From assembly GCF_037975245.1 (NCBI RefSeq), contig NC_092577.1:28125898-28189897 (forward strand): a DNA stretch of 64,000 bases, written 5' to 3'. This DNA is from Apostichopus japonicus. Taxonomy: Eukaryota; Echinodermata; Holothuroidea; Aspidochirotida; Stichopodidae. How positions within the stretch are numbered: position 1 is the first letter of the stretch; every line of letters begins with the position of its first letter. A program made the translations under genes and the position numbers. Below the pieces are notes generated by a model, which worked only from the letters and a program-made list of their open reading frames with translations, did not search any database and was not told the DNA's origin. Shown one piece after another: positions 46,201 to 56,800 of the stretch.

Positions 46201-48819
46201 TCCTGAGGTCTCTCTCTCCACCCCCCTCTCTCTCTTTAATAATCCTCCGGCCTTTCAATGTATCCATCCAATTCTCTTCCAGATCATCTGGATACCATGG
46301 TGGTAAACATACCATTTTATGCTCCCGTGGAAGTCGTGCTAGCGGAAGGTTTCCAGACGAGCTCGGTTGAGAAATGGCAGAGGTATCAAACACTTTTGTC
46401 GAGGCTCGTTGCAAAGAACGTATCCTTCAAGTTATCTCCTGGATACACACGTAAGTGTCATTAGAGATAAACGTGTCGTGAAAAGAATTTGTAGTTTGTA
46501 AGTAATTATACCAACAACAAAAATTGTAATAATTGAATTGAATTGCTAGGGACGTTTTCAATTTCTTAAACGAGGCGGAGACGAAGGATAAGTAGTGTGG
46601 AAGCACTTGGAAAGTCTTTTTTTGCTCACTGCTCGTGTTATCACATATTTGGTGAAATCACATCGGCTGGAGACTAAGGGGTTTACACACGAAGCATTAA
46701 AGGAGTGGCACAGGGGGGTTGTGCCTCCAGGTTTGTAAAGTCCCCAGAGTGCCCATTTTGTAGTTCTTTGTGATTTAAATTATTAATAAAAGTGTCTTGG
46801 AATTTGAGTTTCAGAACGCGATGACGATCCAAGGTTTTAGCACACTTTGAGTTTTTCCAATCAAATCAAAGTCACATGGTCCCACTGCCTCTCAAATTTC
46901 GTAACGCCAGCGTGACTGACTCCCTCTTCCATCACCCCTGAGTATTAACTAAGGCCACAAATGTGCATGTATAGCAGAGGCTAACGATTGCGATGTGCTT
47001 GTTTAGTGTAAAAAATGTTATCCCTTCTGTTGGGTCCACATGATTTTTGTTTCTCCACAGCAGCACCTGATCACAGCTTGAAGATAACTAATCAAAGCTC
47101 TGCTTTTGTCTTTTCGTTCCACCAGATATAACGTATTTCACGGACAAGAAGTTAGAAAAGGCGAATTCGCAAGAGCAGTTTGATCAGATTTCTCCGGTTG
47201 GGTCATTGCTGGTGACGTCATCACGTATGAAGCGGTCTATGGCTGGGGCTAACACATTGGGACCAAACAGAGGTTACGATGATAGAACTCCTCAAGGTAT
47301 CCTCAAAATGAAAAGGGCCACATCCGAGCAGAATCTTTTAGGGAGTGGCAGGCCTCCGATTCAGAGACAATCACCTGATATGACAGACTCACATCATCCA
47401 AGGTCTCGGTCGCCAGATAGATGGTCACAGGATGGTCACAGGCCTGATCATCACCCATCGTTGCACATAGGAACCCCAGGAAACCCCGAATCAAATGTTG
47501 CAAAACCAGTTTATAACCCATCCGTTCCACGCAATGGAGGACGCCCGGCATCCGACAGTGGAGACCATGACTACCATGTGCTGCGGACTGGCCAACAACA
47601 AAGTAATTATCCATTCCCAGATTACGGAGGCAGCTTGGAGTCTCATGATAGCGGGAATTACGGACGAGACGACGACACAAGCTCAGAGAACAGTCTCAGT
47701 AGTTCAAGAAGCAGGAGTTTACCAAAGCAACCGCCTCCACCACCACCAGTGAACACGATTCCAAATCTCCCTGGTGATATGGACAGACGATCCTCTATCA
47801 GTTCGCATAATGGTCCCATCAGATCAGGGCCGCCAGTGCCACCTTCACCTCCTGCCGCTCCTCCGGCTCCAGCTCCACAATTTAAAGCTATGTCAACAGG
47901 TGGAGGTCCACCACCTCCTCCTCCTCCTCCTCCTCCACCCCCTCCTAGTGGTGGTGGGCCACCACCTCCCCCACCTCCTAAGGTAGGGGTTCCTCCGCCT
48001 CCTCCAGCACCGGGAAATGTTAGTGCTCCCCCTCCACCAACTCCAGCATCTGGCGGACCTCCGCCACCACCGCCACCGCCACCGCCACCTGCAAGTGGTG
48101 GCGGTCCTCCCCCACCTCCTCCTCCTCCAGGTCCCGGTGTCCCCAAAACTCCATTGCGTCCTGGGGCTCCCCCGCCACCACCTCCCCCTCCCCCTCCATC
48201 TGGTATTTCTTCAATGCCAGCGCCAGGTGGCAGTCTTGCTGATTCTATTGCGGCAAGAGCATCGACTCTTAAACCTGCTGATGAAAGAAGGATTTCGCAA
48301 CCGGCTCCACCAAGCTCGACTAATAACTTTACGGATGAACTATCATCACGCCTCTCAAAAGTTTCAATTGACTCAAGTGAAAGTAAAATTGACAGTATCA
48401 TTCAAAACAGGAAAACTTCTAAAGTTAATAACAATACAATGGAAGATGAACTCGCTATGAAGTTACAAAGACGAGTGATTTCGAACAGCGTTCCTCCGCC
48501 TATACGATCTAGGCCTAATGGCGTTGTATCGAACGGAAAGGGACCCGTTTCCGCGCAGAGGAATAGCCTTAAAAGTTCTATCACTTCATATAGAGAGGTG
48601 CCACAGGATTTAAGTGGGCTCAGCCTGGCACAAGTAGGAGATTGCCTAAAGTTGTTGAAGTTGGACAAATACGTTGAAAAGTTTCGTGACGAAAGTATTG
48701 ATGGTGCAATGTTAGTGGACCTTGAATTGGATATCCTTGAGAAAGATCTTGGAATGTCAGGATTGAATGCAACGAAACTGAAAAAGTTTGTTGGCGGCTG
48801 GAGACCTAATGACAACTAA
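43203..48819 (+). CDS. GAREM-like CABIT-SAM adaptor protein (790 aa, five exons)
   Basis: Exons: 43203-43382, 44694-44820, 45243-45446, 46283-46450, 47126-48819; phases match and the total is 2373 nt. The start ATG has an A at -3. Exons 1-4 encode a CABIT-type beta domain: DIKWSARSYLLRDVVGQWTF aligns with the N-terminus of GAREM1 (DVKWSS...). Exon 5 carries a low-complexity Ser/Arg region, a poly-proline block (about residues 428-587), and a SAM domain (721-790) opening PQDLSGLSLAQVGDCLKLL and closing KKFVGGWRPNDN, matching the GAREM ending FINGWRPKI. GAREM proteins are cytoplasmic adaptors that, in vertebrates, link EGF receptor and GRB2 to MAPK. The long poly-proline block is not part of the human protein. 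Which GAREM paralogue it equals is undecided; the family call is firm because both termini match. Confidence 0.87.
47126..48819 (+). CDS. GAREM-like last exon: poly-proline block and SAM domain
   Basis: One 1694-nt exon encodes about 564 residues. Order: a Lys/Arg/Ser-rich stretch with KMKRATSEQNLLG, a Ser-rich linker, Pro-Gly blocks with up to about 13 prolines in a row (47900-48205), a helix-like SLADSIAARASTLKP (about residue 596), further helices (DELSSRLSKV, MEDELAMKLQRRV) and the SAM domain. Proline runs of this kind bind profilin, SH3 and WW domains in formins and WASP proteins. SLADSI..STLKP resembles a WH2 actin-binding motif; that is inference only. The reverse strand is open for 247 codons only because of the CCN repeats. 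Confidence 0.88.
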
Positions 48820-51435
48820 ACTCACCAAGACTTGTTTGGTTTACATTTCCGTGAGAGTATACAAGGCGATGTACTCTGTAAGTATACATCAGCAATATAG
48901 TGGATACTTAGAATGTAGTCAATCGTAACAAACAGATTACTGGAAAGCACTTGACCAAGACCTAAGCTATAAGACAAAGGAGGATAAAATGAGTTGAAAA
49001 TAAATTGGCATATTGCAGGAGAATATCAGAGATGGATCATGCAAAGTAACAACATGGAAGTTATAGACAACGAAGCCGTAGAGTTCATGCATACTGACTG
49101 GCTTCTGTGTTGAATGAACAGCCGTGCTTGTGTTTTGTCTGTGTGTCATACATATATCAGAGACGAAACATGGATTTTGCAGATAAAAACATACATGTTA
49201 ATAATTAAAACGGCTTAATTGATTTGTATATATATATATTTTCTTTGAGCAATTATTGTGGGAAACGGAATAGATCTGACGCAATGTCGAAAAGTAGCTC
49301 ACCTTACAGACTTGCGCAAGGAGGATTTCTTTGTAATTTTTTTTTACGTATTTTCCATATTTGAAAATGAGTGAAGAGTCGATTGTTATTTCATATAAAG
49401 GGAAGTTTTGATAAGACATTTCCTCCCGATGTTGTTTGTTACAGTGATACAAGTTGAGCAAGGTATGAAGATTTGTACTACGATTACATGCCATAGAATA
49501 TTTCATAAACTTTTCCAAATCAATTGAGAAAGAGAGAGATAGAAAAAATAGATGTTTTATAATGTGCCTTATTTCATTATAGAAAAATTATATTCATAAT
49601 TATTAATTGTAAATATTCAATAAATTACAAATAATATTTAGCATTTATGGTCAAGAGTTCGTGGGTAATGTATATTAGCAGCAGTTTTGTAGCAAAAAGT
49701 TGAAAAATATTTTAACGGATCCAGGGCATTCACTTTTTTACAACTTTTAACGTACTAGTAGTAGTACCTACTATTTTAACGTACTAGTTTAACGTACTAG
49801 AAAGTTACAAGTGCCTTTTACAATACTGTAATTCCATGATTTTCCCGGGAAGGTTTCTGATCTTAGTATCTCTTAACATTGTGGTTAATTTGACACGTTA
49901 ACTTGTATTAACGTCAACATGAAGAGGTGTCCGGGAGACAGAATTCCGCATCTAACGAAAGAAAGTTCTGTGGGTGCAGGGGGTGGGGTACCTTCATAGC
50001 GACAATGTAAATCTTATTTCGAATAATACCAGGGGGGGGGGGATTCAGGATTTAAATTAGAAGTGGCCTTGACGGCGACTCCCTTGGAGGGGAGGGGGTG
50101 GGTATCGGTGTCCCACCAGATTTTCCCCCTCCCAAATTGTACATTCTGTGGTAAATGTAGGCTATATAACTAAGGTCACACACGGTTGTAATAAATAAGT
50201 GAAGAAAATATATAGCTTATATTCTACTTTTACATATTGTGGGGGAAAGGGAGCGGGGGGGGGGGGCTGAATTACCGGGATGTACATCCCGCTCTCTCTC
50301 TCTCCTGAATCTGTACATGAATACCGGAAGATATTTTACGGAATATTTACTGTCACAAATGCCAATCTTATTTTCAGTGGGCTTAATACCTGGCTAAGTT
50401 TGGTAATTGTTTTTGTCAACCAAAGCAAATTGCTGATGTTTATCAGTTCTTCACAGTTGAAGTCTTGGACACTTATTTAGGTATATTATATTCAAATTTT
50501 GTTTTATATATACTGGTAAATTCGATTGTAGTTGCGTTGTCATCTGTAAAAATCCTCTGTGAATGTATCATTATTATTTCATATTCTTAAACGTGACCTT
50601 TATAAAAATTATTAGAAATTCATTCTTTTATTTTCCGGCTTTAGGTTGACTTTTTATTCTCAAATCTTTAAATTTACTTCTGAGAAATATTCTACACAAA
50701 TATAAGTTGTACATCGAATGTTTGATGCGCTTTTACATTGCACTTTGGGGAAGAAACCTATTTCAGAGTGCTCTTACTTTCTCGCATGGTATTTAATATT
50801 TGAAAACGATGATATTTTAATAAATAAAACCATTTTAATGTAATTGAATGACATCTTCTCACCACCTTATTTATCATATTGTATACATATATGGCATAAA
50901 TTCACAGACATATCGGATGAAATTTGCGTTCCCATGAACAAAAAGAAACATTGTTACTTTGCATATACAATTCGCAATGTCGAACAGTTGAGCGAACAAT
51001 TTGAGCGAAGGTCACCTATGTGGATATCTGTATCTTTACTCTCACAGTTAGGATATATAAGGATATTTCCTACAGAAAGTGCATATCCATGAACGAAAGA
51101 AAAAACTCCCTACACATAGATCTTACTCAAACAAGATCATTTCCTATCGATATTTCCTGGCGAGGGTGTGGAAAATTGTTTTTTTTTACGAGTATACCAG
51201 AATTTTGATAGTTTGTTGAGGTTAACCTGATTTCGCAGCTTTAAAATTGGCGAACAAGAGAAGGAAATACTTAAAACTGAATTTGTTTGCTCTACTAATT
51301 TGTGCAAAACAGGAAGATATCAGTTAGTGACAAAATGACAAAGACTTCGGTATGTTGGAAGTGAATTCTCTTGACTTAAAACCCACCTTATACTTTGCCC
51401 TGCCGAGAAGTGAATCCACGTCCCTTCTCCCATAT
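48820..51435. other. GAREM-like 3' UTR and intergenic
   Basis: AT-rich, with three candidate poly(A) hexamers. A GGACACCG-bounded G/C-rich block at about 50030-50135 looks like a fragment of a hAT-type element. AACGTACTAG is repeated at 49750-49800. Nothing coding seen. Confidence 0.55.
48999..49004 (+). terminator. Candidate poly(A) signal of the GAREM-like gene
   Basis: AATAAA 180 bases after the stop codon. Another AATAAA at 49619 and a double one at 50819-50828 are also possible, so 3' UTR length is uncertain. Confidence 0.45.
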
Positions 51436-52270
51436 CAGGCGCGTATCCATGCAGGGGGGGGGGGGCGTTCGGGCGCGCACACGGGTAAGAAAAGAGGAGA
51501 GAAAAAAAAAGAGGATAAAAGAGGAAAAACGAAGAGGAGAAGAGGAAGGAAGGGAAAAGAAAAAGAAGAAAGAGAGAAAAAGGAAAAAAGGAGGGAGTAA
51601 AAGAAAAAAAAAAACGCCAAGACACCGGGAAGAGAAAGGGGAACAGTGACATCATTACAGTGCTGATCCCTTTTACATACACAGGGTAGCCAGTGACGGA
51701 TCGAGGATTTCGGAAGGGGCGTGCGAAAGTTTTCGAAAATTTCCTGACCAACATTCTTCATCATACTTCCCTCTACTCTTGCAATTTTGACCGGTATGTT
51801 AGGGGTTCAATGAGGTTTTTTTCTATATTGGTTGTCCATAGATGAAATTTTTTGCAACGGTATGTTTTGAAGTGAGTTTATTCACGAGAAATGTGAATTT
51901 CAAATTATGAACAATGATAATGGGTTTAAAACTTTCAAAAGTGGGGCTGTCGGGTATTGTGGGTCGCGACGTAAAATCACCTACAAAAGCAATGATCCAA
52001 AGGAGATGCGATGAGGTCGAACATGATGTGTGACTGGTGACAATCTTTAAAAAGGTTATGGATGGGGAAAAAACTATTGGGAAATACTTGATTCTCAGGC
52101 AAAAGTGTACATCTGGTTGGTCAGTTTCAAGCCCGAGAAGTGCCATTTCCGGTGATCTGGGGGGTTTCAAAACCAGAAATTTTCTTGTACGCTGCGCGCC
52201 AACTGATGGTGGCGCTCCGCTTAGATAGTAATTCGCGCCCCCGGGTTAGAAAATCCTGGATACGCCCCTG
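51436..52270. mobile_element. hAT-like element, composite
   Basis: Ends CAGGCGCGTATCCA and TGGATACGCCCCTG are inverted repeats (13 of 14). CATAT occurs on both sides rather than a clean 8-bp duplication. The last ~100 bases (TTTTCTTGTACGCTGCGCGC, CAACTGATGGTGGCGCTCC) are shared with the inside of the elements at 24009 and 37602. A purine-rich stretch at 51490-51635 opens spurious frames on both strands. Confidence 0.7.
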
Positions 52271-53116
52271 CATATGGTACGGAAGCACGAGGCCACACCG
52301 ACATAACCCTCCAAAATAGAAGATAAAAATGGTCGGCGTCAAAATGGATGTACGAGAATTTTTCAGTTGAGTGCCAGCACGTGTCAATTACAAACACAAC
52401 AGTGATACCGTTGGAATGAAAATAATGCCAAGTGAACGCATATCGATCTATGTAGCTCAAAATGTGCCAAATAAACAACAGATTGCTCAATTTAATGTTA
52501 AACTGCCTTCTCTTCCACGGGCCAATTATAATTTTAGAGACCGATGGAATACGAAGGATTTCAAAGGAATGGGGGGGGGGGGGGGAGGGCCACATTTCAC
52601 CCGATGATTCAAAAGTAAGAGCTGAACCTTCTTTGAAAGGCAAGAGGCGAAAATCATGGATTTTAGAAAAGGAGGAGTGTAGCCCTGGGGTCATTGAAAC
52701 CTACTCTCATGTACGGAGAGGGATGGGGGTGTCTGGTGCCCTCAGTAAAAATTGTACACTTCAAATTGGTGCATATTGGCATAAGGTTTATTTGAGGCTA
52801 TAAATAAGTAGGAAAAAGAAGGAAAATCGACACAAATCGAACTTACATATTAACTTTAATATGGTCTGGACAGTTTTGACTATAATGAGCAAGAGTATGG
52901 TTGTCCAGAGAGGACAATATATGTGTACATTTAATTAACACCTACCCCCCCCCCCACCCCAATGACAATAGAAAATATGCCAAACCCGAAAAGAAAAAAA
53001 GCACTGCCGAAACCCGAGAAACTTCAGGACTCATGCGACTCCCCTCTAGATAATAAAAAGGAAATTCCAATACCGTTCCTGCTAAATATGAACTAAAACC
53101 CGAAAGAAAAGAGCAC
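52271..53116. other. Intergenic, nothing coding recognised
   Basis: Contains a partial first copy (52982-53038) of the tail of the tRNA-Phe-like sequence that follows at 53117. G and C runs near 52570 and 52950. Confidence 0.5.
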
Positions 53117-53165
53117 TGCCGAAACCCGGGAAAATTCAGGACTCATGCGAGCCCTCCGGAGTATT

Positions 53166-53215
<50 letters not shown>

Positions 53216-53221
53216 TTCGGC
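53117..53221 (-). pseudogene. tRNA-Phe (GAA) with a 32-base insertion in the T-loop
   Basis: On the minus strand it starts GCCGAAATAGCTCAGTTGGG with anticodon arm AGACTGAAGATCT (anticodon GAA) and ends CCCGGGTTTCGGCA, the correct tRNA-Phe acceptor. The T-loop reads TTCAAT, then 32 extra bases, then CCCGGG. Total 105 nt versus 73. The 5' half, the A box and the acceptor pairing are kept; the B box is broken, so transcription by Pol III is doubtful. Most likely a pseudogene. Confidence 0.87.
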
Positions 53222-53811
53222 TGATATTTCTTAGAGTAAGGTAAATAAGATATGAATGTAAGGCCTAAAATAGAGGTGAAAATGCTCCTAGCAGTGCACA
53301 GTTAGCGATTTTTTGACATAAATAGTAGATTCTTTTTGGAAAGAATTGATAAAGTTTGATGATTTATGTCCAGATTGTGTGTCTCTGATGTGTTTCGGCG
53401 CTTTTCATCTACGCTAAAGCCTACTTTAGTCTAGTAGGCAGTATTTATAATACCATACTATAAGTAAGAACTTCCTTTGTACCCAATATACGTTACAAAA
53501 CAAAATGTTATGCTATGATGGGCACACGTGTAACAACATATCCATACGGGCTCTGATCATATCTTATTCAAATCTTTTCTGCACATGCTGGTGGTATACA
53601 TAATGATAATCATAGTACCGTGGTGCGAACTCGTTAGCTATTCCAAGTAATATAGTACTGTAATGCAATACTGACTTGGGCTTAATTAGATAGCCCGAAC
53701 AGCTGGATACTTTCAGGACCGACAGATGTTGTTGAAACTATTCTAGGCCTAACTTCCGTCCGTTTAACGCCTTTTGTTTTCTGAAATACCATATACTTTT
53801 CAGATCATACC

Positions 53812-56800
53812 ATGAAGGTCAATTGCCTCTTTACCGTGTTCTTTGCTGTAATTGTTTTATCAGGTGTTTCAGCTAAGAAAGGGAAGCTGAAAATCGTGAC
53901 CGAGGTTAGTTGACACTTCATGCAAAATTATCTAAGTTAGGCTATGCTAAGGTTCAACCTCATATTAACATACAATATATGAAAGAAAGTGGAAGTTTCA
54001 ATCTATTTTAGTGTCAGTTTTGAAGTAACTTATAAACTGCGTGAAAAGGGTAAATCTGAGAAAGTTACTTTCCGCCCAAGTAATGGCGGAAACTTAACTG
54101 TGGTAGAAACTACGACCCCTACTCACTAGCTAGGCCTAACTCCCTAACTGGCTTGTAATAGGATTTCTACTGTAGGACTACATTAACAATGACTGCATTT
54201 GTCACAATGATAGGTATCTTACTTAGACACTTTTTATACCAAAATGAATGTGCAGCAAACTGGCGTGTGGTCATAGATGCACTCTGACAAATCAGTTTTC
54301 TTTTTCTCAAATTTTATATATAATTTTCTGCTTCAAAATTGGCCCAATGTTAGAAACTACTTTTCAATACTATGCTAGGCCTAGGCCTAATTCAAATCGG
54401 TCATGTCAAGTTAAACATTGTATTTCCATCTTCTTACATTCTTTTGTAACTTAAAAAGCCCATTTGCCAATTTGTAACCATCTCTATCGCTCATTCAGAT
54501 TTTCTAAGACGTATTAAAACTTCATTCAATTTTCCATGCTTCTTCCTATTTTCAGTTCAAACCAGAAGATTGTTCCCGCACAGCACAGAATGGAGATATT
54601 GTGGAAGTCCACTACACGGTGATTAATTATTTACAGATGTCTGTGATATTTTGAGTAAAGTGACAGAGAAAATCGGATTCAGAAGATACTGAATTTGTCT
54701 GCTTGAAAACTTTCAATTAAAAGTTAAAATTAAAATAGGGTCTCGCTATCTGTTCACTCCTCTCCTGGAACACAAATTTTAAAGGCATTGAAGACTCGTC
54801 CAAAACCGTGTGCGGCCATCTGAAAAAGTCAACTTTCCGTTGCTTGCAAGTGAGGTTTTCTTCATGTCACTACAAAATGCAGACTAGTACAGTAATGACA
54901 CGTGATACCTTGTTACTTTAGCTGGACCTGAGATGTCCATCGCTGTATTGTTTGTACACTGTGCTGTGGGTATCGACCGCAGCTGTATGTACTGACTGTA
55001 CACTAGTGTCTAATTACCGATGGTAGCAAGCTGTGTATGTGTATTTTCTGGGATCGATTGTGGTTTCTTACACTTCTGTAACACCTCATTCGAAACTAGG
55101 TCAGATTACCGGCATTAAACGTTTCTTTTTGCGCGAGTCTTCACACCCTTTAAACATGTCAGGGAGAGAATTAGACCTGAAACATCCTGCTTCTAGCTAA
55201 ATTAAGCCCTGGCATCCATGGCATGTTAGTTAGACATGTGGATCACCAAGCATTTTGGCCCCCTCCTCCTCCTCCTCACCCAACCCCTTTCCTTTCGTCC
55301 GGGCAGTTAAAGAGCTTGCTATTAATTTCGTTTTTTGCTTTCATATAGGGAACCCTTGAAGATGGCTCGGTCTTTGATTCCTCCAGAGCGGAAGGTCGAG
55401 AACCGATTCAGTTTCCTCTCGGCAGCGGAAAAGTCATACAGGGCTGGGAGCAAGGAATTCTGGGAATGTGTGTCGGGTAAGAAAAACCCGGTTTCAGATT
55501 GCATCATGAGATATTTAGACAATTAGTGTTGGGGATCAAAAAACAAATATCCCACCACCACCTGCCTCCCCCCATGTCACCATTATTTAGTGTAGCTTGC
55601 AAAGGCTACAAGTGGCATCCTGTAAGCAGCTCACTTGAAATGACAAAGGAAAATTTTGGATGTGGTAGTCCTACTTGTAGGGTACTGTACAGTACTTTGT
55701 TTATTACCCAAGGTAGGCTACTTTCTATTCTTTAAATATTAGTACTTCTAATGGTTTTGTGAACGCCAGTGGGGTAAGAAAAGATGACCCTCACATTGGT
55801 TTATTCAGGATTTTATTAGGTGCTTATGACTGGCAGAAGTTTGTGCTTCACAAGTGCTTCCAGTTTGCATTGCTACGACCACCTTATTCCTATACCGTTA
55901 CTGTAGGTACACCGTCGAGAACACCCACATTACGTGAAATATGGTGGCTTTTTATGATGATAGCCATCTAGACTAGACAACGTCCACTCCAAACTGTGGT
56001 CAAATAAGAAGTCAAAGAGCTGGAGATACGGCAAATTTGATATTGCTAAGCAAGCCGCAGAAGAGGGAGCCACGCATGGCCTGCGGGCGCAGGTTGCATA
56101 CGCCTGCAGGCTCTAACTAATATGGGAAATTTCTTTATCAGGGAATAATTTTATATCACATTGCAAAGTGTTATGCAAAATGCTATACAAAATGGGCAAA
56201 TTGCTATAACAAATGTAAAATTGTATAGCAGTTTTTGTACACAGGAACCAGAGTATTTTGTAAGGGAATGTCCACGGCCTTCAAAACTGCTACACAAAAT
56301 TCCCTGTCTATCAATATATACATAACATGTAATTGCACATGTAATTGAATATGTGATCTTGGATATCCCCTAAACAATGCTCAGGGATGTGCCCACGCTG
56401 GGCGGCCCCGCCCAGCACTAAAAATTACCGCCCAGCACTGTCTTAAAAATCGTGAATCCCGCCCAGCACTTTGTTCATCTAAAATCCCGACATTTCTAAC
56501 AATATATTCATTTAAATTGGGCCTAGCCAATGCCAAAATCATACAGACTAATAATGCATCAGTTAGGCATGCGAGAAACATTACGTATGGCTCTCAATCG
56601 GTCCCTTGTTAAATCTCTTTGAAACAAACTAATAACTTTTACCAGGTACGAAACATATTTCACTAAAATAACATAATTTAAAAATGTCAATTGTTAGCAA
56701 AACTAGTACTTGTGTTTGGGCTTAAAAAGCTACACAAGTGCCAGCATTGGGCATCTGAGCACCTTCAAAACTCGAAATGGGCACATCCCTGAATGATATA

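Noticed and set aside
47658-48401. Long minus-strand open frame (247 codons, glycine-rich) opposite the GAREM-like exon
   Set aside because: It mirrors proline codons (CCN read as NGG); no independent start, splice or domain evidence.
51352-51764. Lys/Glu-rich and Phe/Ser-rich frames on opposite strands
   Set aside because: Purine-rich low-complexity part of a hAT-like element.
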